A DNA stretch of 64,000 bases from CAVZGO01 sp963774935 (GTDB lineage Bacteria; Chloroflexota; Anaerolineae; Anaerolineales; UBA4823): positions 372,001 to 436,000 of the forward strand of contig CAVZGO010000007.1 in assembly GCA_963774935.1 (NCBI GenBank), given 5' to 3'. The notes below the pieces were generated by a model. That model had not been told where the DNA came from and did not search any database. It was given only the letters and a program-made list of their open reading frames with translations. The position numbers and the translations under genes were made by a program. Shown piece by piece: positions 19,401 through 27,938 of the stretch; position 1 is the stretch's first letter; each line of letters begins with the position of its first letter.

Positions 19401-21610
19401 TGATTTTCGCCAAAGAATTGGTTTATGTACTCGTAATCACGCGTGTCGTAGTTGTGGTTCGAGCCAGCCTCGAAGATCGGGTTGAGGTAAATCACCTTGA
19501 TCCCACTTCCGTTCAGATATGGTAGTTGCTGCCGCAGACCGATCAGATCGCCGCCGAAATAATCTCGCCCGCGTGGTTGCTCGGTGCAGGGTTCCGCCGG
19601 ATTCACATAATACCGGCAGTAACCTTCGGGCAGCTCACTCCACTCCTTCACAACAATCTGATCCAGCGGTTCGGGTGGAAACCCATAGCGATTCTCTTCA
19701 CCAGTTGGATCATTGCCTGTGCGTCCATTGCGGAAGCGATCAGGGAAAACCTGATAGACGACCGCATCCTGCATCCAGGCGCTCGGTTGGAAAGCCGGAT
19801 CATATACCGTGATTGCGTAGCTGTTATCTACCATGGATGGGGTAGCAACTCCCCACCCGCCTGTCATTTGTTTATCGTCAGCATAGTATGCTGTGGCTGT
19901 TCCATCCTTGACGATAAAACGGTACCACAGGGTTGTTAAAGTTGTGGGGGTATAGGATAGCTGCCAGAAATCGCAAGACTCTTCGATCTGAGATGCGTCA
20001 TAACACGAAACATCGCTGGCAGCGATAGTCATCTCCTTGAGGGACTCCTTCAAGGCAACCGAATCCCAAATCCGCACTCGCACCTGCGAAACATCGTTGT
20101 GATAGGTTCTGAAGCGCAAAGTCACCAAGGTACCGGGCGTGATAGCGCCAAATGGCACGCGATAAAGCGTATCCTGCGAGTTATGCCCCAAGCCGTTATA
20201 TTCAACATTGTTATCCTGCCCATGACCTCCCTGTGGAGGTGCCAGGACTGCAATCCTGCCGGTCAGGCTGTTGAGAACAAACTGCGCCGTGTCACCGGTG
20301 TTGAAAATCTGAAATGCGATGCCAGGAGCATTCTTGTTTCGCCCATCCGCGCCGAACTGGTTGTCCCAGGTACCGGTTTGCGTAATTTTGCCTTCATAGC
20401 TGCCTGGCATGTCGAATGGCAAGTTGAGCAACCAGGTCTGGTAACCCAGGTTGCTTAATGAAGTGACTGGATCAGCATTGTTCCAGCCATTGAAGCTGCC
20501 CGCGGCTGTCCAGCTTTGGGGCAGGCTATCCCAGGCATTGACAATGTTCTTTACTGGCTGGTAAGGCAAACCAACATTTGCGCTGTGATCGTTGGTGTCA
20601 AATGTAAATTTAACAGTTTGTTGATCCTGTGAGGTAACCACCCAGGCGTTGTCTGATGGGTAAGCCACGCCCCAGTCACCGCATTTCACAGCTTTCCACT
20701 CATTGCGCCCGGCTGTCGGTACGGTAAAGTCCAGCGAGAAGACCCCATCTCCGCCAATCAGGTCACCGTGACTGCCATCATCATAAAGCACCGTGCTGGC
20801 ATTGTCCCAGCCCTGGAAACCCCCTGCCACGCACCAGTTGCCGCTCCCAGTGCCATGGGGAGTGATGGTCAGGCGTCCTGAATTGGTGTCGAGCAGGAAG
20901 GCTACCACCTGGTTATCGCTGCCAGTGACGAACTCCACATTGGCAGCGTCAGCCGATCGACCATCTGCACCAAACGCCCGCCATGAACCGGTCGCTACCA
21001 CCTTGCCAATATAGCTTCCAGCAGTCGCCACGGGATATGCCAGGTAGAACAGCCCATTGCCCAGATTGGACATCTGTGTATTGGGGTCGCTGTTGTTCCA
21101 TCCCTGGAAGCTCCCCACCGCTGTGAAACCGGAGGGTAATGTGTCATTCCAGACATTAACTATATTGTGTGCAGGGAGGAGCAAGGCACCAGCGTTCCCG
21201 GTATAGTCGTTTGTGTCAAGGGTGAGCTTGACCGTCTGGTCAACAGTTGTTGTAGTAAACCAGGAATTAGCCGCCGGGAAGGCTACATTCCAATTCCCAC
21301 ACTCAACCGCTTTCCATTCATAATCCCCTGGACTGGAAATTACTGCATCCAGCGTGAAAATCCCATCCTGATTAAACAGATCTCCATGGGTGCCGTCATC
21401 ATATAAAGGCATGCTGGCATTATCCCAACCCTGAAAACCACCTGCAACACACCAGGTGGAAGCTGCCAGAGGTGTTATGGTTTCCTGTGTCGCGTAAGAT
21501 GAACTCGCGAGTGCTTTCGATTGGCCTATTGATGACGGGAGAATCATACTGGCGATAACAACGCCAATTATGATAAGGTGCCACACGTTATAGCGTTTCT
21601 TTTGCTGCAT
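16418..21610 (-). CDS. Large secreted multidomain amylase/pullulanase, GH13
   Basis: A 1730-residue secreted glycosidase with a signal peptide ('IIIGVVIASMILPSSIG'). The N-terminal 450 residues hold four related modules in two pairs ('WCVAGGFQGWDN' twice, 'GSFQGWNN'/'GSFNGWNN'), resembling pullulanase-associated X25 modules. A GH13 N-domain follows, then the (beta/alpha)8 catalytic domain: 'VVYQVFPDRFRNG', 'IIIDGVFNHM', nucleophile in 'GWRLDVMPD', acid/base in 'VIIGELWKK', and 'LVDSHDTQR'. After it come FN3-type domains, a CBM20-like starch-binding region and a Big/Ig-like domain. The C-terminus has 'YRVYIPILKVEH', a variant of the recurring YLP motif. It probably degrades starch- or glycogen-like glucans outside the cell, working with the polyphosphate glucokinase encoded nearby. 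Confidence 0.9.
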   Translation of the reverse strand: MQQKKRYNVWHLIIIGVVIASMILPSSIGQSKALASSSYATQETITPLAASTWCVAGGFQGWDNASMPLYDDGTHGDLFNQDGIFTLDAVISSPGDYEWKAVECGNWNVAFPAANSWFTTTTVDQTVKLTLDTNDYTGNAGALLLPAHNIVNVWNDTLPSGFTAVGSFQGWNNSDPNTQMSNLGNGLFYLAYPVATAGSYIGKVVATGSWRAFGADGRSADAANVEFVTGSDNQVVAFLLDTNSGRLTITPHGTGSGNWCVAGGFQGWDNASTVLYDDGSHGDLIGGDGVFSLDFTVPTAGRNEWKAVKCGDWGVAYPSDNAWVVTSQDQQTVKFTFDTNDHSANVGLPYQPVKNIVNAWDSLPQSWTAAGSFNGWNNADPVTSLSNLGYQTWLLNLPFDMPGSYEGKITQTGTWDNQFGADGRNKNAPGIAFQIFNTGDTAQFVLNSLTGRIAVLAPPQGGHGQDNNVEYNGLGHNSQDTLYRVPFGAITPGTLVTLRFRTYHNDVSQVRVRIWDSVALKESLKEMTIAASDVSCYDASQIEESCDFWQLSYTPTTLTTLWYRFIVKDGTATAYYADDKQMTGGWGVATPSMVDNSYAITVYDPAFQPSAWMQDAVVYQVFPDRFRNGRTGNDPTGEENRYGFPPEPLDQIVVKEWSELPEGYCRYYVNPAEPCTEQPRGRDYFGGDLIGLRQQLPYLNGSGIKVIYLNPIFEAGSNHNYDTRDYEYINQFFGENQDFVALATAAHRRGMKIIIDGVFNHMSSDSPVFDRYHHFESVGACESLESPYRDWFTFTEVTPGTGSCVGTSGANSANYDSWYGFDSLPVLNKYNSEVKELIFRVAQQWLVMGADGWRLDVMPDASFPPGFWQEFRAKVLEVKPEAVIIGELWKKGDVLPFVHGDQADSTMDYRFRNAVLGFLGKIDNKGFPDDGESDQPPSTFASKLVSIREDYPDATYYTLMRLVDSHDTQRILWSLTPGENNREDKEFNSENLARGKQMLRLAAIMQMTVPGAATIYYGDEVGVTGDDDPDDRRTFPWKDEGSALSGGSKSLAAESDGAAGDLQLLAFYRKLISLRNSRPVLRDGSMTFLLADDTSRTLAYVMRTETDAVIVAFNRSDTTQALNIDVTGLLPQNFQAKDFMGLVGSQAAVNGVMTFELPSLGAAILLARPGQDLARPEAPVTLVAEPGNMQVALAWEGVADAARYSVYRSPVSGGGYVWLADTSDTSYLDTTVINGKRYYYSVRTWDAAGNLSDFSAEIGATPYYPIGWAGLQWPHSIEHVISVNPTENVYGQVYVPGITDSGGDPTSILAELGYGVLNSDPASWDTWKRMAHNASCNCGNNFEYMANMRPEETGSFSYLVRFSTDGGIHWTYGYWSDGTAGTLTVQPNSDTTVPAAPANLRASNWSSDYITLEWDAVADAAEYWLYRSNTAGSYGDRLATVIAPETSYTDNTVDLGTTYFYVVAAVDAALNVSEPSNEVSQTATPKLVDVTFQVLVPGETPPDATVYIAGGTPPLEWNPGKFPMTKVGDRLWEITLQFLDGTSLEYKFTRGSWEKVEWWGSIVSVANRRVAVTYGTDGRQLVQDISTDWGTGADDDKAVQYWRDPLVTSTSPVDGFSGIAPAAIAATFARDVQPLQGGDYSSSIVVDLGGAVVPGTVGSTDNLTLVWTPSSSLVPGTYKVTVINVRSNLSNDSVPMQAPYVFSFTVTSQLAGNLGSGAYRVYIPILKVEH

Positions 21611-21873
21611 TTCTTTACCCTCATGTTTACTTTCTGCAAAAAAGATTAGGCGCCAAATAATTATGAGTAGATATTACGAGAATCAATAATGTGCGCAACA
21701 CCTCCTGAATCGATATGAGTGTGTGATTCATTTACCCCTAAAATTTATATTATCACAAATCGCAATCCAGCGAACAATCAACTCGGGTTAAGTTATCACC
21801 AATCCTGACCTGCTTTATAATTGCTGGTACATTCACGCTCCTGGCGGGAAAATCTGCTCAAACTCAGGTGTTC

Positions 21874-22609
21874 ATGATCATCCTTTCTGTAGGCATGCCC
21901 CGTGCCGGATCGGGCTGGTATTACAATCTTACAAATGACCTTATTCTGGCAACCGGTGGTCAGGATGCTCGCCAGATCCGTAAAAAGTACCACCTGGGAC
22001 GCATTCTCACCGAAGTAAACTGCAACATCGGCACGCTCGACTCCCCGGCGGCTTGGATTGGTGTTGGTGCCATCCTTGCTCGGTAATACCTTTGTGATCA
22101 AAGCACATGCGGGTCCGACACCTTTCGCCCAGCAAACCATCCAACGCAATATGCTGCGCGCAGCATACATTTACCGTGATCCGCGCGATGCCATGCTCTC
22201 CGCCTTTGAAAACGGCCAAAAAGCACTTGAAAAAGGTCGTTCAAATGCATTTTCCCACCTGTCTGATTTTGAATCATCCTTGGTGTTCATTGAGGATTAC
22301 GTCAAAATCTCGCAAGCCTGGATGCACTGTCCGCAAGTACTGCACACACGATATGAGCAGCTTCTCTCAAACTACACAGTGGAGGCAGACCTTTTGGTGC
22401 GTTTCCTGAACCTGGATGCGCAAAACCCGGCTGTGCAGACTGTAGTCGAGAAATACCGCCCTGCCGAGGCTGCCAGTGCAGACCAAAAGGGCTTGCATTT
22501 TAGCAAAGGCAAGACGGGGCGCTTCCGCCAGAAGTATACGCCCGACCAACAAGCCATCCTTGCTGAAAGGTTGGGCGACTATCTGCGAGAGATGGACTAT
22601 GTAGTTTAA
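21874..22609 (+). CDS. Sulfotransferase family protein (frameshift near 22065)
   Basis: The N-terminus 'MIILSVGMPRAGSGWYYNL' carries the 5'-phosphosulfate-binding loop, and 'AYIYRDPRDAMLSAF' the 3'-phosphate-binding motif of PAPS-dependent sulfotransferases. The first frame stops at 22086, while the second picks up near 22060 ('LGNTFVIKAHAGPTPF'), so one gene of about 244 codons is split by an indel. It would transfer sulfate from PAPS to a glycan or small acceptor. The PAP-phosphatase encoded at about 39.7 kb could recycle the by-product. It lies divergent from the amylase gene, in a 263-bp gap with no other gene. Confidence 0.75.
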
Positions 22610-22741
22610 AAAGGATTATAATAATTTTCACGCTTGGATCGTATCGGCAATCAATCCCGAACGACCGAGACAAAATATATCCAATCGATCGCTTTTAAAC
22701 TTCTACGGTTTAATGGCCTCTACCTTATCAAGGAGGGTACC

Positions 22742-23623
22742 ATGTCTACACCAACAATATCTACCGCTACGCAAACATACAATCGCAAGAAAGTAACAAC
22801 GCTTACCTTTCGACGGAAAAAACAGCAGGGTGAGGTGATCAGCATGCTGACCGCCTACGATTACCCCACTGCACTGGCAATCGACCTTTCCGGAGTCGAT
22901 GGCATTCTGGTGGGCGACTCACTCGGCATGGTCGTGCTGGGCTACCCCAATACATTGCCTGTTACCATGGAAGAAATGTTACATCACTGCCGGGCAGTGG
23001 CACGTGGGGCGCAGACTGCACTGCTGGTAGGCGATATGCCTTTCATGTCTTACCAGATCGACACGCGGGAGGCTGTGCGAAATGCCGGTCGGTTCTTACA
23101 GGAATCCGGTATGGATGCCGTAAAGCTGGAAGGCGGGCGCGAGCGACAGGATGCCATCCAGGCAATTCTATCTGCCGGAATACCGGTTATGGGTCATCTC
23201 GGCCTCACTCCACAGAGTGTCAACCAGTTTGGCGGCTTCCGCCCCCAGGGCCGCGAGGCGGCCGCAGCTCGACGGCTGCTGGAGGATGCCCTGATTCTGC
23301 AAGATGCCGGATGTTTCAGCCTGGTGCTCGAATCGATCCCGGCACGGCTTGCCAGGCTGATCTCTCAGCGTCTGGAGATACCCACAATTGGCATCGGTGC
23401 AGGTGACGGTTGCGACGGTCAAATTCTGGTCACGCATGATCTGCTTGGGCTTTTCGACCGCTTCACTCCCAAGTTCGTAAAAAAATATGCCGACCTTCAT
23501 GGAGAGATGAAGCGTGCCTTCGCCTCCTATCGCCAGGATGTTGAAAACCGGTCATTTCCGGCGGAAGAACACAGTGTCGAAATGCCTGACGATGAATGGG
23601 ACACTCTTTTAAATAGTCTGTGA
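22742..23623 (+). CDS. panB: 3-methyl-2-oxobutanoate hydroxymethyltransferase
   Basis: First committed step of pantothenate synthesis: adds a hydroxymethyl group from methylene-THF to 2-oxoisovalerate, giving ketopantoate. The 293-residue protein has 'MLTAYDYPTALAID', the Mg-binding 'DGILVGDSLGMVVLGY', 'VKLEGG' and 'GHLGLTPQSVNQFGG', all PanB hallmarks. The open frame extends to 22634, but an excellent AAGGAGG ribosome site ending 9 bp before the ATG at 22742 fixes the start. The stop overlaps the GTG of panE (GTGA), so translation is coupled. It leads the run panB-panE-panC-coaX. Confidence 0.95.
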   Translation: MSTPTISTATQTYNRKKVTTLTFRRKKQQGEVISMLTAYDYPTALAIDLSGVDGILVGDSLGMVVLGYPNTLPVTMEEMLHHCRAVARGAQTALLVGDMPFMSYQIDTREAVRNAGRFLQESGMDAVKLEGGRERQDAIQAILSAGIPVMGHLGLTPQSVNQFGGFRPQGREAAAARRLLEDALILQDAGCFSLVLESIPARLARLISQRLEIPTIGIGAGDGCDGQILVTHDLLGLFDRFTPKFVKKYADLHGEMKRAFASYRQDVENRSFPAEEHSVEMPDDEWDTLLNSL

Positions 23624-24565
23624 ACAATAACGCTTCACCTACTTCTGTACTTGTCGTTGGCACCGGAGCGATGGCGTGTTTGTTCGCCGCGCGCCTGGCT
23701 GATGCCCAGGTCCCGATCATTATGCTGGGCAGCTGGCAGGCAGGTTTACAGGGTTTAGATAAGTACGGCGTGCGCCTAGTAGAAGCGGATGGTCACGAAA
23801 CAGCGTACCCGGTCCAGGTGACGCATAATCCGTCAGACTGCGTGGGAGTCCGAAATGCGCTCGTACTGGTGAAATCCTGGGGGACGGAACGGGCAGCACA
23901 CCAGTTGTCAACATGCCTGGCTCCAGATGGCATCGCATTGACTCTCCAAAACGGACTTGGCAACCAGGAGATCCTGGTCAAAGAGTTAGGCGCCCAACGA
24001 GTTGCACTGGGCGTCACAACCCTGGGAGCCACATTGCTTGAGCCTGGCCGGGCACGAGTGGCTGGAAATGGTGTCGTCTCACTCGGCGAGCACCCTCGTT
24101 TGAGCACACTTGCCAACATGTTAAGCAATGCTGGCATCACCACCGAAATAACCAGGGACACCGCAGCACTGCAGTGGGGTAAACTGGTTATAAGCGCAGC
24201 TATAAACCCACTCACCGCCCTGTTGGGTGTTCCAAACGGAGAGTTGCTGGAACGCCAATCTCGCCAGAGCGTTAATGGGCATGATTGCAAACGAAACTGC
24301 TCAGGTTGCTCGTAAAGCCGGTATCCAGCTTCCTTATCCTGATCCACTTGCTGCTGTTGAAAAAGTAGCCCGCCAAACCGCATCCAACATCTCTTCGATG
24401 CTGCAAGATATTCGCCGCGGCACACCTACCGAAATTGACGCCATTTGCGGCGCCATCGTCCAGGTTGGCAGGCAAGTCGCCGTCGAAACACCCATCAACG
24501 CCACCTTGTGGCATCTCATCAAAGCCTTACAAACCCAAACAACAGGAATTATTACCAATCCATGA
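23620..24565 (+). CDS. panE: 2-dehydropantoate 2-reductase (frameshift near 24262)
   Basis: NADPH-dependent reduction of ketopantoate to pantoate. The Rossmann start 'VLVVGTGAMACLFAARLADA' and 'VLVKSW' and 'LTLQNGLGNQEIL' are typical ApbA/PanE motifs. The C-terminal catalytic helix region with 'QWGKLVISAAINPLTALLGV' reaches the break near 24255-24275. After it the frame continues as 'ARALMGMIANETAQVARKAG' and 'SNISSMLQDIRRGTPTEIDA', the normal PanE C-terminus. About 314 codons once joined, the usual family length. GTG start overlapping the panB stop; ATGA overlap with panC. The surrounding intact pathway suggests the break is a sequence error. Confidence 0.88.
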
Positions 24566-25410
24566 AGACCATTACTTCGCTTACCGAACTTCGCCTGGCT
24601 CGAGCGGCACTAAAAGGACCAGTCGGTTTTGTTCCCACTATGGGATACCTCCACGAGGGCCATATCTCACTTGTGCACCAGGCAAAAGCCAATTGCTCCT
24701 CAGTTGTCGCCAGTATCTTTGTAAACCCCACACAATTTGGCCCTTCAGAGGACCTGGCAGCCTACCCACGCGACCTGCCCCACGACTTGGCATTGCTGGA
24801 GCAAGCCGGAGCTGATTTGGTCTGGACTCCCACTCCAGATACAATGTATCCGCCTGGATATCAGACCTGGGTCGTTGTAGAAGAGCTGACCCGTCCGCTC
24901 GAAGGCGGGATGCGCCCCGGTCATTTTCGCGGCGTAACCACTGTGGTCGCCAAGCTGTTCAACGCTGTCCAGCCAGACCGAGCCTATTTTGGTCAAAAAG
25001 ATGCCCAGCAAGCGATTGTCATTCAACAAATGACGCGTGATCTTAATTTCCCTGTGGAGATCATCATCTGTCCCATCGTTCGTGAGCCAGATGGTCTGGC
25101 AATGTCAAGCCGTAATACTTATCTAAGTCCGGAAGAACGGCAAGCCGCTGTTGTGCTCTCACACGCCTTGCAGGCAGCCAAATCTGCCTATGCATCCGGG
25201 GAGAATGATGCTGAAGCCTTACGCCAGATGGTGACTGATATCATTACCGCCGAGCCACTCGCCCGGCTGCAGTATGTTTCCTGTGCTGACCCTGTCACGC
25301 TGTTGGAGCTGGAAGGATCTATCCAATCCAAAGCGCTGCTCTCTCTGGCGGTTTATTTTGGCAAGACGCGCCTGATTGACAACCTGGTTCTGGGTGCTCA
25401 GGATGCATGA
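24562..25410 (+). CDS. panC: Pantothenate synthetase
   Basis: Condenses pantoate with beta-alanine using ATP. The 282-residue protein from the ATG at 24562 has 'GFVPTMGYLHEGHISLV' (HxGH motif of the nucleotidyltransferase superfamily), 'VVASIFVNPTQFGPSEDLAAY', 'YFGQKDAQQ' and 'MSSRNTYL'. The frame is open further upstream inside panE, but the ATGA overlap with the panE stop and the family N-terminus fix the start. The gene ends just before coaX. With panB and panE it completes pantoate-to-pantothenate synthesis; panD (beta-alanine) is not in the window. Confidence 0.95.
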   Translation: MKTITSLTELRLARAALKGPVGFVPTMGYLHEGHISLVHQAKANCSSVVASIFVNPTQFGPSEDLAAYPRDLPHDLALLEQAGADLVWTPTPDTMYPPGYQTWVVVEELTRPLEGGMRPGHFRGVTTVVAKLFNAVQPDRAYFGQKDAQQAIVIQQMTRDLNFPVEIIICPIVREPDGLAMSSRNTYLSPEERQAAVVLSHALQAAKSAYASGENDAEALRQMVTDIITAEPLARLQYVSCADPVTLLELEGSIQSKALLSLAVYFGKTRLIDNLVLGAQDA

Positions 25411-25421
25411 TCGGAGGCAAA

Positions 25422-26186
25422 ATGCTGCTCACCATTGATATTGGCAACACGAACCTGACCCTGGGATTATACGAAGGAGATCAGCTCGGCCCTCGCTGGC
25501 GGGTTGCAACCGTTCACGATCGCATGCCGGATGAGTACGGTCTGCAGATCCTGGGCTTGCTCACCCACGCTGGATATTCCCCAAGCAGCCTTACCGGAAT
25601 CTGCATGGCATCCGTGGTGCCTCCCCTCACCGGCAAGATCGTCGAAGCCTGCCAGTCGTATCTGGGACAGGTGCCACTAATTGTCGATGCCGGGGTGAAG
25701 ACTGGCGTGCGCGTGCGTTACGAAGATCCTCGCGCTGTAGGCGCTGATCGGATCGTCGATGCGGCAGCGGTGCAGCGCCTCTATGGCGGTCCCGCTTGCG
25801 TGGTCGATTTTGGTACTGCAACTACCTTTGATGCCATTAATGCCGATGGAGATTATCTGGGTGGCGCAATATCGCCGGGGATCGGAATCGCTGCCGAGGC
25901 TCTATTCACCCATACCGCCAAGCTGCCGCGTGTCGACCTGCAGCGCCCACCGTCATCCATTGGGAAAAATACCGTACATGCTATGCAATCCGGGTTACTT
26001 TTTGGCTATGTCGCCTTGACAGAAGGCATGGTTGCACGGTTCAGAGCGGAGCTTGGTCCAGAGATGAAGGTAATTGCAACTGGAGGGCTGGCTGAAATCA
26101 TCGCCCGGGAAACGCGCGTTCTAGAAATCATCGCCCCCTGGCTGACCCTGGATGGTCTGCGCATCATCTGGGAGATGAACCGATAA
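25422..26186 (+). CDS. coaX: Type III pantothenate kinase
   Basis: Phosphorylates pantothenate, the first step of CoA synthesis. The N-terminus 'MLLTIDIGNTNLTLGLYEGD' has the ASKHA P-loop-like motif; 'DPRAVGADRIVDAAA' and 'CVVDFGTATTFDAINADGDY' are CoaX motifs. About 254 residues from the ATG at 25422, which has a GGAGG ribosome site 4 bp upstream; an alternative ATG at 25407 overlaps the panC stop. The kinase directly follows the pantothenate genes, so the pathway runs from oxoisovalerate to phosphopantothenate within one operon. Confidence 0.95.
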   Translation: MLLTIDIGNTNLTLGLYEGDQLGPRWRVATVHDRMPDEYGLQILGLLTHAGYSPSSLTGICMASVVPPLTGKIVEACQSYLGQVPLIVDAGVKTGVRVRYEDPRAVGADRIVDAAAVQRLYGGPACVVDFGTATTFDAINADGDYLGGAISPGIGIAAEALFTHTAKLPRVDLQRPPSSIGKNTVHAMQSGLLFGYVALTEGMVARFRAELGPEMKVIATGGLAEIIARETRVLEIIAPWLTLDGLRIIWEMNR

Positions 26187-26213
26187 CGGGTTAGATTCTA
26201 CTGTCTATCTATC

Positions 26214-26846
26214 ATGAAAACTGAGCTGCTAACCCTCCTTAACCCATCCCAACAAGAGCAGTCCGAGGCTATTCAACGTGCGGGACGAATACTATCACAA
26301 GGCGAGCTGGTGGCATTCCCTACCGACACAGTTTACGGACTGGGAGCACTTGCCTGGATCAGGCAGGCTATTGACCAGCTCTATACGGTTAAAAGCCGCG
26401 ACACAAGCAAGGCAATCGCGGTATTGATTGGAAGGAATTCCGATCTTGAGCTTGTAACCGCACAGTTGAGCCAAACTGCTCTGCGTTTATCAGAGCGCTT
26501 CTGGCCTGGCCCCCTGACACTTGTCGTGCAGCGCCATCCGAGCTTGCCAGATAATCTCTCCAGCGAGCCAACGATCGGGGTGCGCATGCCTGATCATCCG
26601 CTGGCTTTGGCGCTGCTGCAGCACACCGGTCCGCTGGCAGTCACCTCTGCTAATCTGTCCGGGCAGCCCAATACCACGACTGCCAGCGAGGTATTGAACC
26701 AATTGGGGAACCTTATCCCTCTTATACTCGATGGCGGTCACACCCCTGGTGGTCAGCCGTCCTCAGTGGTAGATTGCACCGGCCCTGGCTTGAAAATCTT
26801 ACGCCAGGGCTCAATCACACTTCGAGAGTTAGAATTGGCTCTCTAA
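26214..26846 (+). CDS. tsaC: Threonylcarbamoyl-AMP synthase (YrdC/Sua5 family)
   Basis: Makes threonylcarbamoyl-AMP from threonine, bicarbonate and ATP for the t6A37 modification of ANN-decoding tRNAs. The 210-residue protein has 'ELVAFPTDTVYGLGALAW', 'LYTVKSRDTSKAIAVLIG', 'FWPGPLTLVV', 'IGVRMPDHPLALALL' and 'AVTSANLSG', all YrdC-domain signatures. There is no C-terminal Sua5 domain. It starts 27 bp after coaX and may be the last gene of that operon. Convergent with the polyphosphate glucokinase gene. Confidence 0.93.
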   Translation: MKTELLTLLNPSQQEQSEAIQRAGRILSQGELVAFPTDTVYGLGALAWIRQAIDQLYTVKSRDTSKAIAVLIGRNSDLELVTAQLSQTALRLSERFWPGPLTLVVQRHPSLPDNLSSEPTIGVRMPDHPLALALLQHTGPLAVTSANLSGQPNTTTASEVLNQLGNLIPLILDGGHTPGGQPSSVVDCTGPGLKILRQGSITLRELELAL

Positions 26847-26917
26847 TATTCTTATTAATCTCGCTTCATGCACTGCTTAAGCGATTCTGTATAATAAAGT
26901 TACATTCTCCTTACTCA

Positions 26918-26965
26918 AAACCGCGCTACGGATGTGGATGGCAGTTCATATCCAGAGCGCGGTTT
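26918..26965. terminator. Inverted repeat between convergent genes
   Basis: A 10-bp perfect inverted repeat (AAACCGCGCT and AGCGCGGTTT) encloses 28 bases in the gap between tsaC and the convergent ppgK. On the minus strand the outer arm ends in GGTTTT. A bidirectional terminator is plausible, though the loop is long. Confidence 0.45.
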
Positions 26966-26980
26966 GGGTTTAAACCGGGG

Positions 26981-27731
26981 CTATGCCGCAGCAGCTAATG
27001 ATTCTTGTGCTGCCAGTGCAGCGCCAACGATACCGGCATCGTTCAGCAGCAAGGCAGGCACGACCTCGGCTTTCACGGTAAGCTTCGGGATAAATTTTTC
27101 CGACACTTTACTCACGCCGCCCCCCAGGATAAACAAGTCTGGCCATAATAGCTGTTCAAGCCGGTTGAGATAGGCATCAAAATTGCCTGCCCACCGGCTC
27201 CAGGACAGCTTGCCACGCTTACGAGCGGCATCCGTTGCCGTTAGTTCCGCATCTTTGCCGTTCAGCTCTATGTGACCTAACTCTGCGTTTGGCAGCAAAT
27301 GACCGTTGGTGAACAAAGCTGTACCAAGCCCGGTACCGATCGTCACAATGATCACTGTACCCATTCGACCTTTGCCTGCTCCAAAGGTCATCTCCGCCAT
27401 GCCTGCAGCATCGGCGTCATTCAGTACGACGACTGGACAGCCTGTCGCCTGGTGAAATAGCTCCTGGGCGTCGACGCCAATCCATTTCTTCGAGATATTC
27501 GCGGCAGTAAGTATTACTCCGTTGTGTACCGCAGATGGGAAGCCACAGCCGATCGGTCCTTGCCAGTTTAGCCCCTTGACGATTTGGGCAACCACCTCAG
27601 CAACCGCTTTTGGCCGCGAGGGAACCGGAGTTGCAACGCGTACGCGCTCGGCCAAAAATTTACCCGTCTCAGTGTCTACAGGCGCAGCCTTGATTCCAGA
27701 ACCACCCACATCAAAACCTAAATATTTCCAT
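26981..27731 (-). CDS. ppgK: Polyphosphate glucokinase (ROK family; one-base shift at the start)
   Basis: Phosphorylates glucose using polyphosphate (and often ATP). ROK-fold motifs: 'LGFDVGGSGIKAAPVD', catalytic 'VVLNDADAAGMAEMTFG', 'IIVTIGTGLGTALF', 'ELGHIELNG', plus the 'RKRGKLSWSRWAGNFDAYL' region common in PpgK. The open frame runs to 27805 but translates through a ribosome site. GGAGG precedes an ATG at 27731 whose frame differs by one base at an AAA run (27725-27727). Deleting one A gives a start reading M-E-Y-L-G-F-D, so the true start is very probably 27731. It may feed glucose released by the extracellular amylase into glycolysis. Confidence 0.9.
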
Positions 27732-27938
27732 AGTTCTCCTCCATAATAATTCGAAGATTTCACTTGAGCAAATATCGCCTGTTCAATTCTCAAACAATCT
27801 CCCAAATTTCACTAGCAAAAAATATTCTAACATGAAACATTTCTGCGAAATCGAAAAGGTGTTTTGAAAACCAGCTTCATATAGTATACTCATTGCCGTT
27901 CAATATCAATATTATTGTCTACCAGGAAAAGTTCATGA

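Noticed and set aside
23793..24425. 210-codon minus-strand frame across panE
   Set aside because: No family resemblance; it exists only because the G+C-rich opposite strand lacks stops.
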